Source of the DNA: an uncultured Clostridia bacterium | GTDB taxonomy: Bacteria; Bacillota; Clostridia; TANB77; CAG-508 | Direction of reading: 5' to 3' | NCBI GenBank assembly: GCA_944392445.1 | Contig: CALXWT010000009.1 | Coordinates: 1-43,473, forward strand | Length of the DNA stretch: 43,473 nt | Shown here: positions 1-7,804 of the stretch, one piece after another | Position numbering within the stretch: the stretch's first letter is position 1 | How the letters are laid out: each line of letters starts with the position of its first letter | The notes under the pieces: generated by a model | The model's input: the letters and a program-made list of their open reading frames with translations, nothing else | The model's database searches: none | Told to the model about the DNA's origin: nothing | Program-made: the position numbers and the translations under genes

Positions 1-70
1 TCCGTTCGACTTGCATGTCTTATGTGCGCCGCCAGCGTTTATCCTGAGCCAGGATCAAACTCTCATGTTA
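1..70 (-). rRNA. rrs: 16S ribosomal RNA, 5' end (partial)
   Basis: The minus strand reads AGAGTTTGATCCTGGCTCAG at 63 to 44, the near-universal sequence starting at 16S position 8, followed by the conserved GATAAACGCTGGCGGC and CATGCAAGTCGAACG stretches. Placing the mature 5' end seven bases upstream gives position 70. Only the first 70 bases are inside the window; the gene continues past the left edge. Tandem promoters and a leader lie immediately upstream. Confidence 0.97.
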
Positions 71-257
71 TTGGTATATATACTTGCATATTTCTATGCA
101 TTTACATATCGTTTTAACTAGAATTCTTTGACTCTATTTTTTACGCTTTCGCGTTCTTGTTTTTTGGTAGTTTTACTACCGCTTTATTGGTTTCTCAAAG
201 TTTATTGTTTACTTTTCAATGTGCTTTCTTTTTTCTCAATCCTACATGATGTAGAAC
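71..257 (-). other. rRNA operon leader
   Basis: This stretch lies between the proximal rRNA promoter and the 16S gene. On the minus strand it contains small hairpins (GGTAGTAAAACTACC and ACGCGAAAGCGT) and an ATTGAAAAGTAAACA segment that resembles the TTTGAAAACTAAACA-like stretch common in Firmicutes pre-16S leaders. These are probably processing or antitermination elements; that role is inferred from position. Confidence 0.6.
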
Positions 258-264
258 GCAATTT

Positions 265-293
265 ATTGTACCATTTTTATTTTGCTCTGTCAA
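265..293 (-). promoter_or_regulatory. rRNA promoter P2 (sigma-A)
   Basis: Perfect -35 TTGACA (288-293), 17-bp spacer, -10 TACAAT (265-270), reading leftward into the 16S gene. A short palindrome, CTACATCATGTAG, overlaps the likely start site. Confidence 0.9.
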
Positions 294-435
294 GACTTTT
301 TTGAAACTTTTTTAAGTTTTTTATTGTCTAAAAAAGTGCAAAATAATAAACTAGTATTGCTGTGATTTTTTATTATTTTGAATGAACTTTACTAATTTAT
401 ACTTGATTTTTTATATTTATCCTCGGTACATTTAT

Positions 436-464
436 AATATACCATAATCCTGTTTTAAAGTCAA
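436..464 (-). promoter_or_regulatory. rRNA promoter P1 (sigma-A), upstream of P2
   Basis: -35 TTGACT (459-464), 17-bp spacer, -10 TATATT (436-441), reading leftward. With P2 it makes the tandem arrangement usual for rRNA operons. Between the two lies an AT-rich hairpin at 340-378. From 465 to 609 I see no gene or further clear signal. Confidence 0.8.
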
Positions 465-609
465 TACTTTTTTTGTAGAAATTTTAGTTTTTTTTTAGAA
501 ATTTGCTCTAGCTCGCAATTTTAATTAATAAAGCTAATTACTTGGTACTGACTCCCTATTTTTTAGACTTAATATGTAACCTTGAAAGTTCACAAGCTAT
601 TAAATGAAA

Positions 610-843
610 CTATATATCTACTAATATTACGTCATCACCTATACATTTTATATTTTGCCATTGAATTACTACTTCATTTCCTCCAGAAAATATACCCATA
701 AATTTATTACTTCCAGGAACTATAATGCTTGTTATTGTACCTGTTTCCAAATTTGCACACACATCTTGAACATATCCAAGTTTTCTACCATCATTTATAT
801 TGATTACTTCTTTATGTTTAAAATCCATTCCTTTCTGTCCCAT
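610..843 (-). CDS. YlmC/YmxH family PRC-barrel sporulation protein
   Basis: A 77-residue PRC-barrel-like protein: a DGRKLGYVQDV strand-turn-strand near residues 19-29 and an IIVPGSNKFMG segment typical of the YlmC/YmxH family. The family is found mainly in spore formers and is commonly placed near sigE/sigG. Its molecular function is not established. I chose the ATG at 843 because AGGAGG (848-853) precedes it by four bases; an upstream in-frame ATG at 870 has no such site. It lies downstream of sigG in the same direction. A poor match to a sigma-G or sigma-A type -10 (TATAAT, 891-896) lies between the two, so it may be read from sigG or from its own weak promoter. Confidence 0.8.
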   Translation of the reverse strand: MGQKGMDFKHKEVININDGRKLGYVQDVCANLETGTITSIIVPGSNKFMGIFSGGNEVVIQWQNIKCIGDDVILVDI

Positions 844-949
844 TTTTCCTCCTACATCTTTGTACATCACTTTTTACTCTTTTCTATTTAATTATATGTT
901 TGACTTTTCAAAAGTTGCATACATTTTGATTTTAGTTAATTACCTGCAT

Positions 950-1037
950 TATTCGAGAACAAGCTTTTATAGAAGACTGGGAAAATATGGAATGAAGAGT
1001 ACTTTTTCAGCCTTTTATAAGAGCTTGTTCTCGAATA
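950..1037. repeat. Palindromic element B1
   Basis: Inverted arms of about 20 bp (ATTCGAGAACAAGCT at 951-965 and its complement at 1022-1036, extended by TTTATA/TTATAA) enclose a core at 981-1005, GAAAATATGGAATG followed by AAGAGTACTTT. The same core, with one base changed, occurs inside a different palindrome at 39230-39254 (B2). The arms differ completely between the copies while each stays self-complementary. B1 sits just past the restored end of sigG and could also end sigG transcripts. Confidence 0.7.
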
Positions 1038-1051
1038 CAAAAATACATTCA

Positions 1052-1826
1052 TCACTTATACAACCTTTTTATATGATTAACTGCATTTTTTTCTAATCTA
1101 GATACTTGAGCTTGTGATATGCCGAATTTCTTCTGCTACTTCTATTTGCGTTCTTCCCTCAAAAAATCTTTTTCTTATTATCATTTTTTCTTTCTCATTA
1201 AGTTTTTTCATTGCTTCTACTATTGTAATTGTTTCTGCCCAATAAGTATCACTATTTTTTTTATCGCTTATTTGATCTTCTATATTTATATTATCTACAT
1301 TACTTCCATTAACTGGTTCTTGCAAAGAAATTGGCATTTGTATTGCATCTAAACTCATTATAATTTCTTCTCTCGAAACTTCTAAAATGTCAGATAATTC
1401 CTGCACCGTTGGTTCTCGTTCTTTATCTTTAAGAAATTTGTCTTTTTCAGCTGAAATTTTATATGCTAATTCTCTAATTGATCTGCTTACTCTTATCGAG
1501 TTATTATCTCTTAAATATCTTTTTACTTCTCCAATTATCATTGGTACAGCATAAGTTGAAAATTGGACATTTTGTTCGATTTCGAAGTTATCTATTGCTT
1601 TTATTAGTCCCACACAACCAATTTGAAATAAATCGTCTGCATTTTCTCCTTTGCTAAAAAATCTTCTAATTACGCTTAAAACTAATCTTAGATTTCCATT
1701 TATAAATTTTGTTCTGGCTTCTTTGTCTCCTTTTTTTATTCTGGCTAGTAAATCATTTTTTTCTTCATTTGATAATATAGGTAGTTTTGATGTGTCCACA
1801 CCACATATTTCTACTTTATTAAACAA
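1052..1826 (-). CDS. sigG: RNA polymerase sigma-G factor, with a +1 frameshift at a CGG codon
   Basis: Sigma-G directs late gene expression in the forespore. Region 2 motifs (DDLFQIGCVGLIKAIDNF, FSTYAVPMIIGEV) are intact. The zero frame from a TTG start at 1826 (GGGAGG at 1834-1839, seven bases upstream) runs to EVAEEI and then goes off family as RHITSSSI, stopping at 1098. Skipping one base, the C at 1124 that begins the CGG codon 1122-1124, restores GISQAQVSRLEKNAVNHIK and a stop at 1052-1054. The restored protein is 257 residues, the usual SigG length. The shift falls in the helix-turn-helix of region 4.2, so the unshifted product would lack its -35 recognition helix. This CGG is the only one in the gene. 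A sequencing error is possible, but see the findings. Gene order spoIIGA-sigE-sigG is the classical one. Confidence 0.9.
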
Positions 1827-1863
1827 GAAAAAACCTCCCTTTTGAAAATAACAATGTTACTGT

Positions 1864-1892
1864 AATTATTTCCAAAAGGAAGACTTATATTC
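1864..1892 (-). promoter_or_regulatory. Candidate sigma-F/sigma-G type promoter for sigG
   Basis: On the minus strand a GAATA (-35-like, 1888-1892) is followed after 14 bases by GGAAATAATT (1864-1873), which fits the GG-rich -10 element of forespore sigma factors. The start site would be about 30 bases before the sigG start codon. No good sigma-A promoter is seen in this 112-bp gap. In B. subtilis sigG is transcribed by sigma-F, so this position is expected; the match itself is only moderate. Confidence 0.4.
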
Positions 1893-1938
1893 AAAATTTT
1901 ATCGACATTTTTCTTACGCAGTTACAATTATTTATTTT

Positions 1939-2670
1939 TTAGCCTGTTTTGCTAATCATTTCTTTCCTAATTTTGTTTATAATTTTCTTTTCTAGTCTTG
2001 ATATGTAGCTTTGTGAAATTCCTAACATATCTGCAACTTCTTTTTGTGTTTTTTCATTACCACTTACAAATCCAAATCTCAATTCCATAATATTTCTTTC
2101 TCTATTATTTAATTTTTTTATCGAAGCTCTTAATAAGTTCTTATCAACCTCTTCTTCTAGCCTTCTAGATGTAATGTCAGGATCAGTACCAAGAATATCT
2201 GAAAGCAATAATTCATTTCCATCTCCATCTTGATTCAGAGGTTCGTCTATAGATATTTCTCCTTTTATCCTATTACTTCTTCTAAGATACATCAGTATTT
2301 CATTTTCTATGCACCTAGAGGCATATGTTGCAAGCTTAATATTTTTATTTGTGTTAAATGTATTTATTGCTTTCATTAAGCCAATAGTTCCTATTGAAAT
2401 TAAATCTTCAATTCCAACTCCTGTATTTTCAAATTTCTTAGCTATGTATACAACTAATCTTAAATTTCTTTCCACTAAAATTTTTCTTACAGATTCATCT
2501 CCATTAGATAGTTTTTCTAAAATTTCTTCTTCTTCCTGTGGTTCAAGTGGTGGTGGTAAAGTTTGACTTCCTCCTATATAATATATTGGAAGATTTTCTA
2601 TTTCGTCATCTCCTATATATTTTACATATAATGTACTTATACTATTTTTTAATATTTGCAAGATATTCAT
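1939..2670 (-). CDS. sigE: RNA polymerase sigma-E factor precursor (pro-sigma-E)
   Basis: Sigma-E is the early mother-cell sigma factor, made as an inactive precursor. The 243-residue product has the diagnostic [20 protein letters not shown] segment near residues 30-49, where the pro-sequence is removed, then region 2 ([18 protein letters not shown]) and region 4 ([20 protein letters not shown]). I chose ATG 2670 because AGGAG lies eight bases upstream; a GTG at 2679 directly abuts the ribosome site. The start lies 29 bp inside the upstream spoIIGA, whose product cleaves the precursor, so the two are probably translationally coupled. Region 4 is intact here, unlike in the neighbouring sigG. 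Confidence 0.95.
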   Translation of the reverse strand: MNILQILKNSISTLYVKYIGDDEIENLPIYYIGGSQTLPPPLEPQEEEEILEKLSNGDESVRKILVERNLRLVVYIAKKFENTGVGIEDLISIGTIGLMKAINTFNTNKNIKLATYASRCIENEILMYLRRSNRIKGEISIDEPLNQDGDGNELLLSDILGTDPDITSRRLEEEVDKNLLRASIKKLNNRERNIMELRFGFVSGNEKTQKEVADMLGISQSYISRLEKKIINKIRKEMISKTG

Positions 2671-3562
2671 CTGCTTCACTCCTCTCTAAAATATCTAATC
2701 CTATAAGTCCAGAATATTTTCCAGATTTGCTAAATGTTTTTTCATAAATACCTATAATAGCTTTTTCGTTTATAATTTCATCGACATCTGTAATTATTTT
2801 TACAAAATCTGCCTTAATTCCAAGAAGCATACCATTTTGTTTTCCTACAGATGTAAACGGAATAAATCTTATTCTTTTCTTATATTCAAAATTTTCTGCA
2901 TTTTCGTACTCACCTCCTAAAAATTTATTCATATTATCTAGCAATTCTTTAGGCACTATTTTATATAGTTTTATTTTTTCTATCAATATTACAGCATCGC
3001 CACTAATTGGATCTTTAAGCATATTTCCTGTGTCTAACAATACATTTATTTCTAATTCTTGTTTTTCAATTTTCACTATAGCTTTATATATTATTTCATT
3101 TTTTGTTATTCTTGATTTTACCACTTTAAATGCAACATATGTTATTACAAAGCCAGTAATTCCACCAAGCAACGCAATTTTTAGTGGATATGTTCCTATT
3201 AGAACGCCATTTTTTATAAATATATCTTGTGGTCTCACAATATATAAAAGTGCAAAAGCACACCCTCCCAAAGCAAAAGATACCAAATAAAACACTATTA
3301 GTTCTTTTATTAGTCCTTTTAGTTTTTTGGGATTAAATGCGATGTATGCCATACATATCGATAATACTATTTTTGTAATTAAATTAGCATAGATTGGAAA
3401 GATACCTGAGTATGCAAGTACAGCATAAACAGCACCTATCATACTGGCAAAAAAGATTCTTATATGTCTTACTTTTATTTTTATTATATAAGCCGTTCCA
3501 AATAAAATTATGTAATTCATGCACAAATTCTCAAAAAGTACTATATCAACATAAATTGTCAC
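2642..3562 (-). CDS. spoIIGA: Sigma-E processing peptidase SpoIIGA
   Basis: A membrane aspartic protease that removes the pro-sequence of sigma-E at the mother-cell face of the sporulation septum. The N-terminal half has about five hydrophobic segments (to about residue 150). The C-terminal half has the catalytic motif [12 protein letters not shown]. Total length is 306 residues, normal for the family. I chose the GTG at 3562 ([17 protein letters not shown]), which aligns with known SpoIIGA N-termini and has GGAGG five bases upstream; the ATG at 3574 contains that site within its own first codons. It overlaps sigE by 29 bp. No convincing Spo0A box was seen upstream, and element A1 begins 66 bp before the start. 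Confidence 0.92.
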   Translation of the reverse strand: MTIYVDIVLFENLCMNYIILFGTAYIIKIKVRHIRIFFASMIGAVYAVLAYSGIFPIYANLITKIVLSICMAYIAFNPKKLKGLIKELIVFYLVSFALGGCAFALLYIVRPQDIFIKNGVLIGTYPLKIALLGGITGFVITYVAFKVVKSRITKNEIIYKAIVKIEKQELEINVLLDTGNMLKDPISGDAVILIEKIKLYKIVPKELLDNMNKFLGGEYENAENFEYKKRIRFIPFTSVGKQNGMLLGIKADFVKIITDVDEIINEKAIIGIYEKTFSKSGKYSGLIGLDILERSEADEYLANIKK

Positions 3563-3627
3563 TATTCCCTCCATTTTAATTAAACTTTAAGTATAAATAT
3601 TCCTTGTTAAAATTAAAACTCTGCTTT

Positions 3628-3769
3628 TGAGAAGAAGTATATATTTTTTCTTTTTATTGAAGTGCTTAAGGTGGGGACCGACAAGTTTACAAACTGTTAT
3701 GCAAAGCATTTACAGTTTGTACGCAGTTGGGGGCCGGAAATAAAAAGAAAAAATATATACTTCTTCTCA
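3628..3769 (+). repeat. Palindromic element A1 (conserved-core family A)
   Basis: A 142-bp near-perfect palindrome. Outer arms start TGAGAAGAAGTATATATTTT (3628) and end with the complement at 3769. Inside are the family core AGTGCTTAAGGTGGGGACC (3661-3679), an inner hairpin ACAAACTGT/ACAGTTTGT (3688-3696 and 3712-3720), and CAGTTGGGGGCCG (3724-3736). The same core and order recur at 18143-18228 and, inverted, at 36790-36878. It lies between ftsZ and spoIIGA. No protein can be read from it. It may be a structured RNA, a bidirectional terminator or a hairpin mobile element. Confidence 0.8.
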
Positions 3770-3889
3770 TATTAACATTATTATGAATTGCAGTTATTGC
3801 TCATTAGATTTTAATTTATATTTTTTCTTTTTATTAAGCAATCCTATTGTACAACTTTTGTTTCAAAAAATATGTCAGTTTGTAGGCAC

Positions 3890-3933
3890 GAAAAAAAGAA
3901 ATAATCTACTAATTTCGATTATTTCTTTTTTTC
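3890..3933 (-). terminator. Hairpin with T-tract, probable terminator
   Basis: GAAATAATC and its complement GATTATTTC flank a 10-base loop, with seven or more T on the 3' side in either direction. It is the best terminator candidate for the ftsA-ftsZ transcript and could work both ways. Just left of it (3819-3890), TATATTTTTTCTTTTTATT and CAGTTTGTAGGCA look like a decayed copy of a family A element. Confidence 0.6.
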
Positions 3934-3973
3934 TATTATTATTTACGACAAATCTATCTTTTTTTATTGCATA

Positions 3974-4065
3974 GGAAATTTCGCTAGAAATTTCCGGAGC
4001 AACAAGGTTAAGTTTCCTTGGGCCGTGCGTATTTGCGAAGCAAAACGCACATGTGGCGAAGCCAC
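3974..4065. repeat. Cluster of four consecutive hairpins (element D)
   Basis: Four stem-loops follow each other: GGAAATTTC-GCTA-GAAATTTCC (3974-3995), AAGG/CCTT around 4004-4019, GTGCGT...ACGCAC with TTTGC-GAA-GCAAA inside (4025-4050), and GTGGC-GAA-GCCAC (4053-4065). It is more GC-rich than its surroundings, has no coding potential and lies 50 bp downstream of ftsZ. A folded RNA or a mobile hairpin element is likely; the identity is unknown. Confidence 0.6.
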
Positions 4066-4117
4066 TTTTCTTATAATATCTCTAAGAATAAGTAACCATT
4101 TTTTATTAAATATAATA

Positions 4118-5239
4118 TTACTTATTCATTCCTCTCTTATTTCTTAAGAAAGATGGTATGTCTAAATTATCTGCTGAACTTGAATTATCTGCAGGATTAG
4201 GTATAGAGTTTATTTTTTTATCCCATGCTTTTTCTACAATATCTCCTACTGGAATACCTGAATTTAACCCAGGTTCTTTTTCAAATCCTGTTGCAATAAC
4301 TGTAATAATTATATCTTCATCAAGACTTTCATCTATAACTGCACCGAATATAATATTAGCCTCTGGGTCAACGCTGCGTTGAATAAATTCTGCAGCTGTA
4401 TTAACTTCATGTAATCCTAAGTTTGTTCCACCTGTAATATTTATTATTACTCCTCTTGCTCCTTCTATTGATGTTTCTAGTAATGGGCTTTGTACAGCTT
4501 GTTTTGCTGCATCTTCTGCTCTATTTTCTCCAGATGCTCTACCAACACCCATATGTGCCATACCAGTATTTAACATTATTGTTTTAACATCTGCAAAGTC
4601 TAAGTTTACAAGACCTGGAATTGCAATTAAGTCTGATATACCTTGTACACCTTGTCTTAATACATCATCAGCCATTTTAAATGCTTCTACTATTGATGTT
4701 TTTCTATCAATTATTTGTAATAGTTTATCGTTTGGAATTACAACTAGTGTATCTACTTTTCCTTTTAAACTCTCTACACCACGTTCTGCTTGAGATAAAC
4801 GTTTCTTTCCCTCAAATGTAAATGGTTTTGTAACAACTCCTATTGTTAAAATTCCCATTTCTTTAGCTGTAGCTGCTACTATTGGAGCTGCACCTGTTCC
4901 AGTTCCTCCTCCCATACCAGCTGTAACAAATACCATATCTGCTCCACGCAAAGCTTCTGCTATTTCAGATTTGCTTTCTTCTGCTGCTTGAGCACCTATG
5001 TCTGGATTTGCACCTGCTCCTAATCCTCTAGTTATTTTTTCCCCTATTTGTATCTTTGATGGAGCCTTTGATAAAAGTAAAGCTTGTCTATCTGTATTTA
5101 CTGTTATAAATTCTACTCCTTTAATTCCAGAATCAACCATCCTATTTACTGCATTGTTTCCAGCACCTCCAATTCCTATTACTTTAATTGTTGCTGTTCC
5201 ATCCATCATTGTACTTTCATCTGTGTTATCCACGAACAT
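4118..5239 (-). CDS. ftsZ: Cell division protein FtsZ
   Basis: The tubulin-like GTPase that polymerises into the Z-ring at the division site and recruits the rest of the divisome. The 373 residues include the GTP-binding signature [10 protein letters not shown], the early [16 protein letters not shown] strand and NTD segment, the [10 protein letters not shown]7 loop, and the C-terminal tail [10 protein letters not shown], which binds FtsA and SepF. Length is normal. The ATG at 5239 has GGAGG nine bases upstream. ftsA lies 52 bp upstream in the same direction. The stop codon lies within one arm of a 10-bp inverted repeat (4086-4095 and 4118-4127), so a hairpin could form over the end of the reading frame. 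Confidence 0.98.
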   Translation of the reverse strand: MFVDNTDESTMMDGTATIKVIGIGGAGNNAVNRMVDSGIKGVEFITVNTDRQALLLSKAPSKIQIGEKITRGLGAGANPDIGAQAAEESKSEIAEALRGADMVFVTAGMGGGTGTGAAPIVAATAKEMGILTIGVVTKPFTFEGKKRLSQAERGVESLKGKVDTLVVIPNDKLLQIIDRKTSIVEAFKMADDVLRQGVQGISDLIAIPGLVNLDFADVKTIMLNTGMAHMGVGRASGENRAEDAAKQAVQSPLLETSIEGARGVIINITGGTNLGLHEVNTAAEFIQRSVDPEANIIFGAVIDESLDEDIIITVIATGFEKEPGLNSGIPVGDIVEKAWDKKINSIPNPADNSSSADNLDIPSFLRNKRGMNK

Positions 5240-5291
5240 AATGCTTATCCTCCTCTAAATCTAAAATTTTATTTATTTTTCTTTTTTATTT

Positions 5292-6518
5292 TTACGAATA
5301 GAAAAATTCTTTAATTTTTCCAAGAATATTTTGAAAAATGTTTTCCTTAGACTTTGAATCTATACTGCTAGATAAGTTCTTTGCAAAAGGCCTTGAAGCT
5401 ATATATCTTACCAACGAATATGCAGTTCTGTATTCATGTCTTACTGTACTTACTAATCTTCCTGTAGATATTTTTACTGGTATGTTTAATATTATTTTTC
5501 CAGCCACGTCGCTTTTGTTTATGCTTGTAATCCCTTGTCCTGTTAGTATTACATTATTTATTCTTGGTTTAATTCCTTGTGCTGTTATATCTTTATTTAC
5601 TAACGAAAATATTTCTTCTATTCTAGCTTCAATTATTTCTACTAATTCAGAACTTTTTATAACTTTCCTGTTTTCATCTTTACAAGTATTTAGTAATATT
5701 TCATTATCATTATCTATAAATGATTTTAGTGCTAAACCATATTGATGTTTTAATCTATCAGCTTCTTCCTCTGATATATTTAATACTAATGCAATATCGT
5801 TTGTTATGCTATCTCCTCCAAGTGGTATTGTATTTGTATATGAAAAAGATAGTCCTTCAAAAACACCTATATCTGTATTACCAGCCCCTATATCTAGTAA
5901 CATTACGTTATCATTTAATTCATTACCATCTAATACTAAACTTCTTTCTGCAAGTGTTACAGGTACTAACCCATCTATGTCAATATCTGCTTTTCTAAAG
6001 ATATTAGACAACTGCTTCATGTATTCTCTATTTGCAAGAACCACTTGGGCTTTTACTGTAAAACTAGAACTTAAACTTCCTACTGGATCTTGAACAACTT
6101 TTCCATTATCTAGTATAAATTCATCTGTTACAATGTCTATAATTTGCATTCCTTCTGGCATATCAATATCTTTTACTTGTGATATTGCACTACTTACATC
6201 TTTTCCAGAAATTCCTGCATATTTATCTTTGGCTTCTTTTGTAATACTGTTTTGCACTATTGTAACGTATTTTCCAGGTATAGTTAAATATGTTGAATTA
6301 ATTTCCATTTCAAGTTCTGATTCTGCTTCTTTAATTAGATTAGAAACTGCTGTTACAATTTCGTTTTCATCTACTATTTTACTTTTCTTTATACCATTAC
6401 ACTTACAACTTGTTGTGCATAGGACTTCAATTTGATTAAAATTATTAACTTCACCGATAACTAAGCTTACCTTTGAAGTTCCAATGTCCATTCCTACGAT
6501 AATATCTCCTATAGCCAA
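5292..6518 (-). CDS. ftsA: Cell division protein FtsA
   Basis: An actin-like ATPase that tethers FtsZ filaments to the membrane. N-terminal GMDIGTSKVSLVIGE is the phosphate-1 loop; MLLDIGAGNTDIGVF is the second phosphate loop; VILTGQGITSI is the adenosine motif. The C-terminal NILGKIKEFFYS is the amphipathic membrane-targeting helix. Length is 408 residues. I chose the TTG at 6518: GGAGG (6527-6531) is eight bases upstream, while the in-frame ATG at 6533 contains that site in its own codons and has none before it. The gene has its own strong promoter with three phased repeats above it. Confidence 0.95.
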   Translation of the reverse strand: MAIGDIIVGMDIGTSKVSLVIGEVNNFNQIEVLCTTSCKCNGIKKSKIVDENEIVTAVSNLIKEAESELEMEINSTYLTIPGKYVTIVQNSITKEAKDKYAGISGKDVSSAISQVKDIDMPEGMQIIDIVTDEFILDNGKVVQDPVGSLSSSFTVKAQVVLANREYMKQLSNIFRKADIDIDGLVPVTLAERSLVLDGNELNDNVMLLDIGAGNTDIGVFEGLSFSYTNTIPLGGDSITNDIALVLNISEEEADRLKHQYGLALKSFIDNDNEILLNTCKDENRKVIKSSELVEIIEARIEEIFSLVNKDITAQGIKPRINNVILTGQGITSINKSDVAGKIILNIPVKISTGRLVSTVRHEYRTAYSLVRYIASRPFAKNLSSSIDSKSKENIFQNILGKIKEFFYS

Positions 6519-6558
6519 GGCACATTCCTCCATTTTTTTCTGCTCTTATTTGTTCATT

Positions 6559-6587
6559 AGAATATTACATTTTAAAAAAAATGTCAA
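6559..6587 (-). promoter_or_regulatory. ftsA promoter (sigma-A)
   Basis: Perfect -35 TTGACA (6582-6587), 17-bp spacer, -10 TATTCT (6559-6564), with the start site about 35 bases before the TTG start of ftsA. It separates ftsA-ftsZ transcription from the upstream murA-to-sbp genes. Confidence 0.85.
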
Positions 6588-6593
6588 TAGAAT

Positions 6594-6622
6594 TTGTAAT
6601 AATTTTGTAATATTCTTGTAAT
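6594..6622. promoter_or_regulatory. Three phased TTGTAAT repeats upstream of the ftsA -35
   Basis: TTGTAAT occurs at 6594-6600, 6605-6611 and 6616-6622, exactly 11 bp apart (ATTACAA on the transcribed strand), beginning seven bases upstream of the -35 hexamer. Same-face spacing of about one helical turn next to a promoter is typical of a cooperative regulator site. No regulator is identified. Confidence 0.5.
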
Positions 6623-6677
6623 ATTTTTGAAACATTAGTTGATAAATACAACTATTTCCGTTTTTATAAATTTTTTT

Positions 6678-7067
6678 CTATTTTTTTGTCGTTTCCTTTA
6701 CTTCCACTTTCTTGCTTTTTTGTCTTTTTTCAGTCCATTTATCAATATAATATCTTCTAATTATTGCTAGGTTATTAAACATTCTTCCTACAAATACCAC
6801 TATCGCTGCTAAGTATATATCAACATTTAATTTTTGTCCAAGATATGTTAATAGTATTGAGAGAATAGCATTTCCAAAAAATCCTGATACAAAAATTTTT
6901 AAATCAAAATTTTTCTTTAATGTTGAGGCAATTCCTCCAAACACAGAATCTAATGCTGCAATAATAGCTATTGCCAAATATCCTGAATATGTATATGAAA
7001 TCATTGGCATATTTACTCCAATTAGAGCACCTACTATACATCCTAAAACTATTGCTATAAAAATCAT
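6678..7067 (-). CDS. sbp: Small basic membrane protein Sbp (DUF1290)
   Basis: A 129-residue protein with about four hydrophobic segments (residues 1-20, 28-45, 59-75, 83-100) and a strongly basic tail ending KVEVKETTKK. Sequence (GVNMPMISYTYSGYLAIAII) and place between the DUF881 genes and ftsA match Sbp of the Gram-positive division cluster. It is conserved but of unknown mechanism. ATG 7067 has GGAGG five bases upstream. It starts 14 bp after ylxX ends, so it belongs to the same transcript. Confidence 0.85.
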   Translation of the reverse strand: MIFIAIVLGCIVGALIGVNMPMISYTYSGYLAIAIIAALDSVFGGIASTLKKNFDLKIFVSGFFGNAILSILLTYLGQKLNVDIYLAAIVVFVGRMFNNLAIIRRYYIDKWTEKRQKSKKVEVKETTKK

Positions 7068-7081
7068 AATTACCTCCTACT

Positions 7082-7792
7082 TTATTCACTTACAACTTCT
7101 TGCATATACTCTATTTCTAGTTCCCCGTTATATTTTGGTATTTCTACTCTATTTTTAATTGCTAAGCTTACATTTATATCTGAAGTAATATCTACAAATC
7201 CACTACCCTTTAATTGCAGTATAGTAGACATATAGTCTTTATCTCCTATTGCTTTTACTACATAAGGTCCTTGTACTCTTTGTAAACTAATTAATATGTA
7301 TGAGTCCATTTCTACTATATCTGTCATAGCTAGAATTCTAATACCATTTATAGATATAGCTTCTGCTCCTGCATATCTAAGTTCATTTACTAAATCTATT
7401 AGATGACTAGCATTCACATCACTATAGTCTCCATCGCTTAAAGTTACTTCAACACCTTCACCATATACATCTGTTTTCCCAACTAAAATATTAGATTCAG
7501 TTAGTTCGTCATCAATTAAGTCGGCGGCAGCTTCATTATCCTCAATAGTTTTATTATATTCTTCTATTCTCTTATTAGTATCTTCAAGTTGTTTTGCTAC
7601 ATCTTCATATCTTGTTTTCCAATCTGATAATAATGCTCTCAGTTCTGACTCTCTCATGGTCTCAATTTCGGTTATGTCTGTCTGTTCTACTGTTCTAAAT
7701 TGCATTAGCATAACACTTACTAAAACTATACATACTATAAATACCACAACTGTTACAGTTGTTATGTCTGCTCTAAATTTTAATTTTTTCAC
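7082..7792 (-). CDS. DUF881 membrane protein, YlxX-like
   Basis: A 236-residue protein with one N-terminal membrane anchor (about residues 11-30), a coiled coil (about 42-90) and a DUF881 domain outside the membrane (DVYGEGVEVTLSDGDYSD, NELRYAGAEAISINGIRIL). Starts at a GTG (7792) with AGGAG nine bases upstream. It follows its paralogue by 12 bp; tandem DUF881 genes ahead of sbp-ftsA are the standard Gram-positive arrangement. Biochemical function is not established; a divisome role is inferred from context. Confidence 0.85.
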   Translation of the reverse strand: MKKLKFRADITTVTVVVFIVCIVLVSVMLMQFRTVEQTDITEIETMRESELRALLSDWKTRYEDVAKQLEDTNKRIEEYNKTIEDNEAAADLIDDELTESNILVGKTDVYGEGVEVTLSDGDYSDVNASHLIDLVNELRYAGAEAISINGIRILAMTDIVEMDSYILISLQRVQGPYVVKAIGDKDYMSTILQLKGSGFVDITSDINVSLAIKNRVEIPKYNGELEIEYMQEVVSE

Positions 7793-7804
7793 TTGCTCAC
7801 TCTC

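Noticed and set aside
891..922. A sigma-G promoter for ylmC (GTATG and CATATAAT).
   Set aside because: The spacer is 19 bp and the -10 is a poor match; kept only as a remark in the gene entry.
1098..1130. Calling sigG a pseudogene.
   Set aside because: The rest of the gene, including the restored C-terminus past the shift, is fully conserved, with no other lesion, and sporulation neighbours are intact.
3575..3627. A Spo0A-controlled promoter upstream of spoIIGA.
   Set aside because: There is a TATACT-like -10 but no convincing Spo0A box or -35, so I did not list it.
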